From: an uncultured Verrucomicrobia subdivision 3 bacterium
Lineage (GTDB): Bacteria; Verrucomicrobiota; Verrucomicrobiia; Limisphaerales; UBA11358
Direction: 5' to 3'
Assembly (NCBI GenBank): GCA_903944085.1
Contig: CAJAQO010000189.1
Location: 1 to 33,199 of the forward strand
DNA: 33,199 nt
Each line of letters starts with the position of its first letter. Position 1 is the stretch's first letter. Shown piece after piece: positions 8,352 through 15,494 of the stretch. The notes beneath the pieces are model-generated. The model saw only the letters and a program-made list of their open reading frames with translations. It was not told where the DNA came from and did not search any database. A program made the position numbers and the translations under genes.

Positions 8352-9211
8352 GCCGTTAAACTATGTTTTACGTCTGATCCAGTCAAGCCAGTTCATGTAG
8401 TTTCGCGTCTGGCGGTGTCATGCGGCCCTCCCAGCAGGTTCGACCGGCAAATCAAGGAAGAGTTGCGGGAAGTAGAACTTGTAAATTTTCGCCGGGAAGG
8501 CGATACGCAGCCGGCCTTTGGGGCTGGCCGAACTGATCCGCCGCCGGGTGCGAGTCGGGGAAATCCTCGTCGCCCAACGCGAGCAGGGCGAACGTCCTCG
8601 CGAGCCGTCGTCAACCCATCTTTTCCCTTTCGCCCCAGCTCGTGGGGACACTCGCCCCGCCAGACTCCGACTGACGGAACTTGAAGCCTGGTTTGATTTT
8701 GGAGGCTGCAACTATGCCGCGCCTGACGGCGCTGCCACCGGCATTTCATTTCTGCGTGGCGAGCCGTGTCCGGCTGCGGTTACATTTCGTGTGTGAAATT
8801 ATTTCACGCCGGCCCGGTGATCAACGCCAAGATGCTCGTGACGATGCTGGCGTAACATGGCATCGCCGCCACGCAGGTGTTCGCGGACCCCGCCGCGCCG
8901 GACGCCGGCGCGTCGGGTCAGTCATGATTGAAGAAGTCGTGCAGTTGAGCTTTGCCTGCATCGGGCATCCAGTCGTTGACGTGGCTGCATTCAAAAATCC
9001 ACGGATAAACCAGGTTCCTGGCGCAGGGATTCGTTGAGTGAACGCACGCCCATGGCGAAAAGCAGGGCGATCAGGTTGCGCTGGTGGCGTGGCGATGGTG
9101 CATGGCGGGTTGCCGTTTCAATCACTTCAAAGGAATTTTGCCGTTTCTTTGGATTGCGTTGATTGCAGGCGCGCTTTAACTTGGCAACAAGTTTTTGCAG
9201 CTTATTACGAA
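8352..9211. other. gene-poor interval upstream of the gspE unit
   Basis: About 860 bp without a convincing intact gene. 8393-8790 is GC-rich, open in several frames on both strands, and rich in Arg/Ser/Gly when translated, which is typical of non-coding GC-rich DNA. It could be a dispersed repeat of this genome. 8793-8927 holds a possible pseudogene, listed separately. 8991-9211 contains only a Lys/Arg-rich minus-strand frame with no recognised motif. The promoter for the TPR-gspE pair should lie in the last 100 bp, but no box pair is convincing. Confidence 0.5.
8793..8927 (+). pseudogene. possible small DUF2007-like gene with an internal stop
   Basis: From GTG at 8793 the frame reads VKLFHAGPVINAKMLVTMLA, a TAA stop at 8853-8855, then HGIAATQVFADPAAPDAG up to a TGA at 8925-8927. 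The pattern of an alpha segment followed by L-x-x-x-GI-x-A resembles small DUF2007 (putative signal-transducing) proteins. Third-codon positions are strongly GC-biased across the stop, as in coding DNA here, and a single C-to-T change (CAA to TAA) would explain the stop. The similarity is short and judged by eye. Confidence 0.25.
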
Positions 9212-10066
9212 ATGGCGATGACGGCATTAAATCCGGGTGAAGACGCTCAATTGCATCAAACGATTGAGATGTTCGAGGTCATTGTGCAGTCGCAGCCGAG
9301 CGACACGCAGTCGCTGGAGATTCTCAAGGAAGCTTATTCCAAGCTGGGGCGCGAGGAAGATGTCATCAACACGTCGAAACGCATCGCGCAGGCTTACTTG
9401 CAGCAGGGGCAGCTTTCGTCGGCCATTCTCGAATACGAAACCGTCCTGCAGCGGCGGCCCGATGATGCGGATGTGCGCGCGGCGTTGAAGCTAATCGAAG
9501 ACAAGGCGAGCAGCGCGGCGGTGCAGTCGGCCCAGGATGCGACCACGCTGCCGTCCGTGTCCGAAACGACGCTGCTGCGGCGCAAGGCCAAGCCGCGCGC
9601 GGCACCGGCGGACGAGGTGGATGACGGGCGCAAGTCGCTATATAAAATTTATGTGGAAAGCAAAATCATCACGGCGGGTGATTTTGATTTATGCTGGCGG
9701 AACGTGGATTTGACCATGGCCCCGCCGGACGTCGTGGAGCCGTTCATCCAGACGTTGCACGAAAAAGGCATTTACCTCATCGAGAAATCGCTCCGGCTGT
9801 TGTCCGACAAATCGCGGGTGGCCTATCTGCCGCTGGATCGTTACGACATAGACATGGATCTGTCGCGCGGCTTTCCGGCGGAAGTCTGCCGGCGCTGGTG
9901 TGTGCTGCCCTTTGACCGGATGAGCAAGGCGATTCTCGTGGCGACGGCCAACCCGTTCAACCAGCAGGCGGCGAAGGAACTCGCGGAGGCAACCACGCAC
10001 CGGTTGCTGTGGTATGTCGCGCCGCCGAATGACCTGCTGGCCAATCTCCGCATAGCGTTCCGCTGA
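9212..10066 (+). CDS. TPR plus MshEN-like protein, partner of GspE/PilB
   Basis: 284 aa from the ATG at 9212; a second ATG two codons later is possible. Residues 11-95 form two to three TPR-like helical pairs (TIEMFEVIVQSQPSDTQSLE, KLGREEDVINTSKRIAQAYL, AILEYETVLQRRPDDADV). A charged, low-complexity linker covers about 100-140. Residues 200-284 resemble the MshEN/T2SSE N-terminal fold, including AYLPLDRYDID, RRWCVLPFDR, ILVATANPFN and LLWYVAPPNDLLANL. It has no ATPase domain and no signal peptide. The GspE/PilB ATPase gene starts 2 bp after the stop, so the two are surely co-transcribed. It probably acts as a cytoplasmic adaptor or regulator of the secretion/pilus ATPase; that role is inference. 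Confidence 0.8.
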   Translation: MAMTALNPGEDAQLHQTIEMFEVIVQSQPSDTQSLEILKEAYSKLGREEDVINTSKRIAQAYLQQGQLSSAILEYETVLQRRPDDADVRAALKLIEDKASSAAVQSAQDATTLPSVSETTLLRRKAKPRAAPADEVDDGRKSLYKIYVESKIITAGDFDLCWRNVDLTMAPPDVVEPFIQTLHEKGIYLIEKSLRLLSDKSRVAYLPLDRYDIDMDLSRGFPAEVCRRWCVLPFDRMSKAILVATANPFNQQAAKELAEATTHRLLWYVAPPNDLLANLRIAFR

Positions 10067-10068
10067 TC

Positions 10069-11817
10069 ATGGCCAAAATCAAATCATTCGCGGAACGCAT
10101 CGCTGACGCGCTCGTCGAGGACGGCTTGTTGAGCGCGAGCCAGATCGAGGAATTGCTCGAACGGCAGCGCAAGGAAGGCGCGCGACTGGTAAAACTGCTG
10201 GTGGACAAAGACAAGCAATACGTCAGCCCCGACGACCTCGCGGTCTGCATGGGCCGCGTGCTGAATGTTTCGCCGATCAATCTCGCACGCATCAATCTTC
10301 AGCCGGAAGTGGTGGAACTCGTCCCGCGCGACACGGCGCACAACCACAAGGTCGTTCCGGTCAGCCGGCTGGATAATAAATTGTTCCTCGCGATGGCCGA
10401 CCCGCTGAACGTCCTGGCCATTGACGATGTCCGGCGCATCACCAAGCTGGAAATCGCGCCGCTCATCGCGTCGGAGAAAGCCATCACGGAAAAACTCAAC
10501 GCCTTGGATGCCGCCAAAAGCGGTTCGATGGAGGACATCATCCAGGACGCCGAAAAAAAACGGGATGCGGAAGCCGGCGACGCCGACACGCTCGAATCGG
10601 TCAAGGAAGCGGTCGAGGATATGAACCTCGACCAGCTCGCCGCCTCCAGCGAGGAAGCGCCGGTCATCAAGCTCGCGAATTTAATTATTCTTCAGGCCAT
10701 CAAGGATCGCGCGAGCGACATCCACCTTGAACCCTTTGAAAAAGTGATGCGCCTGCGCTACCGCATTGATGGGGTGCTGATTGACGCCACGCCGCCGCCC
10801 AAACAGATGCAATTGGCGCTGGCCTCGCGTTTGAAAATCATGTCGAACCTGGACATCGCCGAGCGCCGGCTGCCGCAGGACGGCCGCATGCGGGTCAAGG
10901 TCAGCGGCAAGGATTATGATTTGCGCGTCTCGGCGCTGCCCACGGTTCACGGCGAAAAAATCGTGCTGCGCGTCCTCGACAAAAGCAATTTGTCCGCGAG
11001 CATTGACAAACTCGGCCTCGACGAGTCCACCTTCAAGCAGTTCAAGAGCGCCATTGATGCGCCGCACGGATTGATTCTCGTCACCGGCCCGACGGGGTCA
11101 GGAAAAACGACCACGCTTTATTCCGCGTTGAACGAACTGAACAATCCGATGTGGAACATTGTCACCGTCGAAGATCCGGTCGAATTTCAAATTCCCGGCA
11201 TCAACCAGGTGCCGACCAAAAAGGAAATCGGATTGTCGTTCGCCAATGCCTTGCGCTCCATTTTGCGTCAGGACCCGGATATCATCATGATCGGCGAAAT
11301 CCGCGACACCGAGACCGCCGAAATCGCCATCGAAGCCGCGCTCACCGGGCATCAGGTGCTGTCCACGATGCACTGCAATGACGCGCCCGGTGCCATCGCT
11401 CGGCTCGACGACATGGGCATCGCGCCGTTTTTGATTTCGTCCTCCATCATTCTGTCCTGTGCGCAACGCCTGATGCGCCGCATCTGTTCGCACTGCAAAG
11501 AGCCGCTCACCTATCCGCCGAAAATGTTTGAAGACCTCGGCATTGACCCGGGCACATTTGACGGCGTGCAGCTTTACCGCGGCCGCGGCTGTGAGCGCTG
11601 CAAAAATTCCGGCTATGTCGGGCGCATGGCCGTCATCGAAGTCATGACCGTCAGCGACCAGATCCGCAAGCTGATCATCGCCCGCGCCAGCACCCGCGAA
11701 ATGGCCAAGCTCGCCATCAATCAGGGAATGAAAACGCTCCGCATGGTGGCGCTGGATCGTGCCCGCGACGGCATCACCACACTAGAACAGGTCATGGTTA
11801 CCACTTCCGCCTTTTAA
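10069..11817 (+). CDS. type II secretion / type IV pilus assembly ATPase (GspE/PilB)
   Basis: 582 aa, a normal length. The N-terminal MshEN domain (about 10-150) is the part that in MshE binds cyclic di-GMP. A charged linker covers 150-200. The ATPase core has an Asp box (ASDIHLEPF near 218-226), Walker A GPTGSGKT (340-347), EDPVEF, and the Walker B region DPDIIMIGEIRD followed by a His box (TGHQVLSTMH). Four cysteines (C473, C476, C508, C511) form the metal site of GspE/PilB. It would power pseudopilus or pilus extension from the cytoplasmic face. GspE and PilB cannot be separated by eye. No other gsp or pil gene is adjacent apart from the TPR protein upstream. It converges on the next gene with a 6-bp gap. 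Confidence 0.94.
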   Translation: MAKIKSFAERIADALVEDGLLSASQIEELLERQRKEGARLVKLLVDKDKQYVSPDDLAVCMGRVLNVSPINLARINLQPEVVELVPRDTAHNHKVVPVSRLDNKLFLAMADPLNVLAIDDVRRITKLEIAPLIASEKAITEKLNALDAAKSGSMEDIIQDAEKKRDAEAGDADTLESVKEAVEDMNLDQLAASSEEAPVIKLANLIILQAIKDRASDIHLEPFEKVMRLRYRIDGVLIDATPPPKQMQLALASRLKIMSNLDIAERRLPQDGRMRVKVSGKDYDLRVSALPTVHGEKIVLRVLDKSNLSASIDKLGLDESTFKQFKSAIDAPHGLILVTGPTGSGKTTTLYSALNELNNPMWNIVTVEDPVEFQIPGINQVPTKKEIGLSFANALRSILRQDPDIIMIGEIRDTETAEIAIEAALTGHQVLSTMHCNDAPGAIARLDDMGIAPFLISSSIILSCAQRLMRRICSHCKEPLTYPPKMFEDLGIDPGTFDGVQLYRGRGCERCKNSGYVGRMAVIEVMTVSDQIRKLIIARASTREMAKLAINQGMKTLRMVALDRARDGITTLEQVMVTTSAF

Positions 11818-11823
11818 GCGGCT

Positions 11824-12852
11824 TCAAAATGTTCGCGGCACAGGTGCCAAAGGCTGCGGGCCATCCGAAAGCCACGGCGGCGGCTGCACCAGTGAGGCCG
11901 ACTTTTTGGCGGGAACGGGACGCGGGCCGGTGAGTCCAGGCAGCGGGGTGAGACCCATCGGCCTACCGATGCCGCTTTCCAAAGCTGAAAATGAACGCCC
12001 CGCCGGATTGTAAGCCGGCAACGCTTGCAAATTCGGATCCGGCGTGGCGACCAGTGGCAAAGCAAAGCGGGCCGGTTCCGGCGCTTTTTCCGGGACGGAC
12101 GGCTCCATCAACGCGCGGAATCGGTCCATGCCTGCCAGTTGATCCGGCGTGGGCTTGGGCAGCGGCTCCGCCATCCCAAACGGATTGGCCCAGACGGAGC
12201 CTGCCTTTTGACCGATGTCCGGCGGCGAGTTTGGATTTGGATTGAAGAGCGGATTCAAAGTCTTGTCCGCGCCAGGAATCGTTCCGCCTAGGGTTTGCGC
12301 AAACCGGGTGTTGGCGTCCGCCGGGCGAAACAGGCTGGTTTCCGCATCGCCGCTCCAACTTGGAGCGTCCGGGTGGTGAAACCCGTTCGTTGCCCCCGAC
12401 GACGACAGCCGCTCCTGACGCTGCAAAAAACGTTCTTCTGCGGACATCTTGGGATCTTCCTTTGGATCAGTGAGGCCCAAGATTTTTTCCGGCGTGGGAA
12501 TGCCCATCACTTCTTCCGGCGTCATCAGCATCCAGTTTTTTTTGCCATCCAGGAATTTCCGCCACTGCTCCGCGCTGGCGGGGGACACCGCACCGGGATT
12601 AGGGCCGCCCGGCAAAATATCAAAATTGGCCGCCGAATTTTTCTCACCAAACAGCGGCGACGGCGCGTTGAACGCCCCGGCCGAATTCCGGCGTGCGGTT
12701 GTCGGCATGAAGGCGTTTGCCGTGCCGGACAAATCCTGGTCCACCGGCTTGGTAAACTGGATCGTCTGCTGCGCCGGCGCTGAGGCAGCCCCGGTCACGA
12801 GGCCCGCCAAAATCAGCCTGCGCATCAGAAAATTGACCCGGCAGAAATTCAT
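11824..12852 (-). CDS. secreted proline-rich protein of unknown function
   Basis: 342 aa from ATG at 12852; an ATG at 12825 (MRRLILAGLVTGAASAPAQQ) would place the signal peptide at the very start and may be the real one. After the signal peptide the protein is rich in Pro, Asn, Gly and Ser with few hydrophobic clusters, so it is probably largely disordered. A short ordered-looking segment is EQWRKFLDGKKNWMLMTPEEVMGI (described by its ends WRKFLDG and MTPEEVMGI, about 95-117). I recognise no domain. Coding is supported by the signal peptide, GC-rich third positions and lack of a rival frame. It lies tail to tail with the GspE gene, but nothing links it functionally to secretion. Confidence 0.7.
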   Translation of the reverse strand: MNFCRVNFLMRRLILAGLVTGAASAPAQQTIQFTKPVDQDLSGTANAFMPTTARRNSAGAFNAPSPLFGEKNSAANFDILPGGPNPGAVSPASAEQWRKFLDGKKNWMLMTPEEVMGIPTPEKILGLTDPKEDPKMSAEERFLQRQERLSSSGATNGFHHPDAPSWSGDAETSLFRPADANTRFAQTLGGTIPGADKTLNPLFNPNPNSPPDIGQKAGSVWANPFGMAEPLPKPTPDQLAGMDRFRALMEPSVPEKAPEPARFALPLVATPDPNLQALPAYNPAGRSFSALESGIGRPMGLTPLPGLTGPRPVPAKKSASLVQPPPWLSDGPQPLAPVPRTF

Positions 12853-12927
12853 TTTCAACGTAACAACCTAAAGCAATGGACCATCACCGTCAAAATCAAT
12901 TCAAAATAAGTTGCGGCCGATGGCGCG

Positions 12928-12959
12928 GAAAAATTTTGTTGCCAGACTTTGCCAGCAAC
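12928..12959 (-). terminator. probable terminator after fmdB
   Basis: Read on the minus strand, an 8-bp stem with two G-T pairs (GTTGCTGG / CTGGCAAC) and a 6-nt loop is followed by AAAATTTTT. It lies 5 bp beyond the fmdB stop, which suits the end of the long minus-strand unit. Confidence 0.5.
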
Positions 12960-12964
12960 CCACA

Positions 12965-13210
12965 TCACTGCTTTTCATATTCGCCCTTGCCCAGGCGCTT
13001 ATAGACTTGAAAACCCGCCTTCTTCGCGTCGGTGACGGACAACGGCTTGAGCTTGTGCGGCGTGCTGAAGGCAGAAAAAACCTTGCGCACCGGTTTTTTG
13101 CACGCCGGACATTTGGTCAGCGGCGGCGCGGACAGCGGGCGGTTCAAAGTGAATGTTCCGCCACACACTTTGCACTCGCCTTCGCAGAGTTCGTATTCGT
13201 AAAGAGGCAT
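12965..13210 (-). CDS. FmdB-type zinc ribbon protein
   Basis: 81 aa starting MPLYEYELCEGECKVCGG, the hallmark opening of the FmdB/CxxC_CxxC_SSSS putative regulatory family. Cysteines C9, C13, C16, C34 and C37 can supply a zinc site (CKVCGG and CPACKK). Family members have been suggested to be regulators, but their biochemical role is unknown. The C-terminal half (residues 45-81) is basic. The gene begins 3 bp after the slipin stop and ends the run, being followed by a hairpin with a T tract. Co-occurrence with slipin and NfeD suggests a shared transcript and not necessarily a shared function. Confidence 0.83.
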   Translation of the reverse strand: MPLYEYELCEGECKVCGGTFTLNRPLSAPPLTKCPACKKPVRKVFSAFSTPHKLKPLSVTDAKKAGFQVYKRLGKGEYEKQ

Positions 13211-13213
13211 TGG

Positions 13214-13996
13214 CTATTTTTTCAAAAATGCGCTGAACAAGTCAATCGGCAGCGGCAGGAATGTGGTCGTATTATGTTCGCTGGCCATTTCGCGCATGGT
13301 CTGGAGATAGCGCAGTTGCAGCGCAATCGGCTCCTTCGCGATCAAGCCGGCGGCCTGCACCATTTTCTCGGCGGCCTGGAATTCGCCCTCGGCATTCACC
13401 ACTTTCGCGCGGCGTTCGCGCTCGGCCTCGGCCTGCTTGGCCATCGCGCGCTTCATGCTGTCGGGCAGCGCCACTTCCTTCACTTCCACCGACGTGACCT
13501 TGATGCCCCACGGCTCGGTCTGCTTGTCTATGATCTCCTGCAATTTCTGGTTGATGACATCGCGCTGCGACAGCAGTTCGTCCAGTGCCGATTGGCCGAG
13601 CACGCTGCGCAAGGTCGTCTGCCCGATGAGCGAAGTCGCCTTCCAGTAATTTTCCACCTTCACCACCGCCGAATTCGGATCCACCACGCGGAAATAAATC
13701 ACCGCGTCCACCGTGGCGGGCACATTGTCCTTGGTCATGATTTCCTGCTTCGGCACGTCAATCGTCACCACGCGCAAATCCATCTTCACCATCTTGTCCA
13801 CCATCGGAATCAGAAAAATCAGCCCCGGCCCTTTGGCACCCTGCAATTTGCCGAGCCGGAAAATCACGCCGCGCTCGTATTCCCGAAGGATGCGGACGGA
13901 TTGCGGCAAAATAAAAATCACGAGCACCGCGACCACGATGATGACTGGGGCGGATGCGCCAAAAACTCTCATAAGACCGCTGATAATTTGTTCCAT
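13214..13996 (-). CDS. slipin (stomatin/prohibitin SPFH family)
   Basis: 260 aa. One N-terminal membrane segment (about 13-31, [19 protein letters not shown]) is followed directly by the SPFH/band 7 domain: [41 protein letters not shown] and [20 protein letters not shown]. The helical tail (about 190-225, [20 protein letters not shown]) is the coiled-coil oligomerisation part. Slipins assemble into rings or microdomains in the membrane and are classically encoded next to NfeD proteases that cleave them. Here nfeD lies 12 bp upstream on the same strand, so the pair is the standard slipin-NfeD unit. Confidence 0.94.
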   Translation of the reverse strand: MEQIISGLMRVFGASAPVIIVVAVLVIFILPQSVRILREYERGVIFRLGKLQGAKGPGLIFLIPMVDKMVKMDLRVVTIDVPKQEIMTKDNVPATVDAVIYFRVVDPNSAVVKVENYWKATSLIGQTTLRSVLGQSALDELLSQRDVINQKLQEIIDKQTEPWGIKVTSVEVKEVALPDSMKRAMAKQAEAERERRAKVVNAEGEFQAAEKMVQAAGLIAKEPIALQLRYLQTMREMASEHNTTTFLPLPIDLFSAFLKK

Positions 13997-14008
13997 AATT
14001 TTTCTTGG

Positions 14009-15286
14009 TTAATTGTTTTTCGGTTTAACTTTCAAAATCAGGCCATCAATGCCGGTAATTTCAGCAAACTGTCCGGTCTCGATGGGCGTGGCACTCACGG
14101 CGTTCCACGTTTCGCCTTCAATGAATACCTTGCCGCCCGCCGAATCAATGCGTGAAATTGCGCTGACATTTTTTCCCAGCATCGCGTCTTTGCCGGTGCA
14201 TGCGGGTTTGAGTTGCGCGCGAATGCCCTTGCCGACGACAAAAATGAAAAACAACGCCGTGAGCAGCGTCGCCGGCAGAATCCAGCGCAGCGACAATCCA
14301 TAGCCCGGCCCGGCCTGGCTGAAAAGCATCATCGCGCCGAGGAAAAAAGTCGCGATGCCGCCCGCCGTCAGCACGCCATGCGTCGTCGCGTAAACATCGG
14401 TGATGAACAGCACCAGCGCCAGCCCGATCAGCACGAGGCCGGTGATGTTGACCGGCAGAATGGCCGACATGTAAAGCACGAGGATCAGCGCAATCGCACC
14501 GACCACGCCCGGCAAAATCGCGCCCGGACTGCTCAACTCGCCCATGATGCCGTAAATCACCATCAGCATCAAAATAAACATCACTTCCGGCCGCAGGAAC
14601 AGTTGCGAAAATTGTTCAAACGGGTTCATCGGAATTTCCACGATGGTGGCACCGGCGGTTTTCAAAGCCGTGCCATTGATTTTGCGACCGTCCAACTGCT
14701 TCAATAAATCCGGCAGATCGGCGGCGATGAAATCAATCACGTTCGTTTTCAGCGCCTCTTCCGCCGTGATGGAGGCGCTGTCGAGCACGGCAGACTTGGC
14801 CCAGGCCACGCTGCGATGCCGTTTGTCGGCAATGGATTGGGCGAAGCTGGCGGTGTCGTTCTCCATTTTCTTTTTCATCACATCGTCGGTTTTTTCCACC
14901 TCGCCGCTGCTGCCGAGTTCCACCGGATGCGCCGCGCCGATGCGCGTGTGCGGAGCCATCACGGCCACATCCGCCGCCATCGTGATAAAAACTCCCGCGC
15001 TGCCAGCGCGCGCCGGAGCCGGCGCGACATAAACCACCGTGGGAATTTTGGCGGCGTAGAATTTTTCGACAATTTGTGACGCGGAATCCACGAGACCGCC
15101 CGGCGTGTCGAGCTGGAGGATGAGACATTCGTCTCTTTGATCAGTGGCCGCGTCAATGGCACGGGCAATGTAGCTGGCGGTGGCGGGGCCGATGGCACCA
15201 TTAATTTTAATCAGCCCGACTTGCGCGGCGTTGACCGCCACGCTGAAGCAGATTCCGACGACCGCAATGAAACGCCAGTGCCGCAT
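14009..15286 (-). CDS. nfeD: NfeD-family membrane serine protease (long form)
   Basis: 425 aa with a signal/anchor (residues 1-20). Residues 22-200 form a ClpP/SppA-like protease domain: LQLDTPGGLVDSA (58-70), nucleophile S96 in ARAGSAGVF, and lysines K138-K140, in register with the Ser97/Lys138 dyad known from the Pyrococcus 1510-N protease. About 218-350 carries five hydrophobic segments. The final 70 residues (GKDAMLGKNVSA onward) are the NfeD OB-fold. The known archaeal relative cleaves the C-terminus of its slipin partner; the slipin gene follows by 12 bp. The start ATG at 15286 gives the expected signal sequence. 55 bp separate it from the small zinc ribbon gene upstream. Confidence 0.93.
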   Translation of the reverse strand: MRHWRFIAVVGICFSVAVNAAQVGLIKINGAIGPATASYIARAIDAATDQRDECLILQLDTPGGLVDSASQIVEKFYAAKIPTVVYVAPAPARAGSAGVFITMAADVAVMAPHTRIGAAHPVELGSSGEVEKTDDVMKKKMENDTASFAQSIADKRHRSVAWAKSAVLDSASITAEEALKTNVIDFIAADLPDLLKQLDGRKINGTALKTAGATIVEIPMNPFEQFSQLFLRPEVMFILMLMVIYGIMGELSSPGAILPGVVGAIALILVLYMSAILPVNITGLVLIGLALVLFITDVYATTHGVLTAGGIATFFLGAMMLFSQAGPGYGLSLRWILPATLLTALFFIFVVGKGIRAQLKPACTGKDAMLGKNVSAISRIDSAGGKVFIEGETWNAVSATPIETGQFAEITGIDGLILKVKPKNN

Positions 15287-15341
15287 AAAATTTTCAATCC
15301 GACCCTAACCTAACAAAATCCGCCGCGTCTGCAAATGATTC

Positions 15342-15494
15342 TTATTCAGTTTCATCCTTGCCATGCCCGGCACAACCGCAGCCGGCGAGCGCCACGCAAT
15401 CCGCGCATAAAAATTCGCCGGCGATTTCCAAAACGTCGAAACTGCCGCAGCGTTCACAGGCGGCATCTGTTTTGACTTGCCTTTCGGGCGTCAC
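15342..15494 (-). CDS. small zinc-ribbon protein overlapping the trpE stop
   Basis: 50 aa, start GTG at 15494, stop TAA at 15342-15344. GTGA joins the trpE stop and this start, so translation is probably coupled. The sequence has ACERCGSFDVLEIAGEFLC with a second CxxC (C13, C16, C30, C33), then GCGC (C39, C41) and a His at 44, ending acidic. This is a compact zinc ribbon. From memory, similar tiny CxxC...CADC proteins occur in Verrucomicrobiota, but I know no assigned function. The two CxxC pairs at ribbon spacing and GC-rich third positions support coding. Possible roles are regulation of trpE translation, metal handling, or a protein-interaction adaptor; none is shown. Confidence 0.72.
   Translation of the reverse strand: MTPERQVKTDAACERCGSFDVLEIAGEFLCADCVALAGCGCAGHGKDETE

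Noticed and set aside
8991-9227. 78-codon minus-strand frame that could be a transposase fragment
   Set aside because: No recognisable transposase motif; Lys/Arg-rich composition and overlap with the start of the TPR gene.
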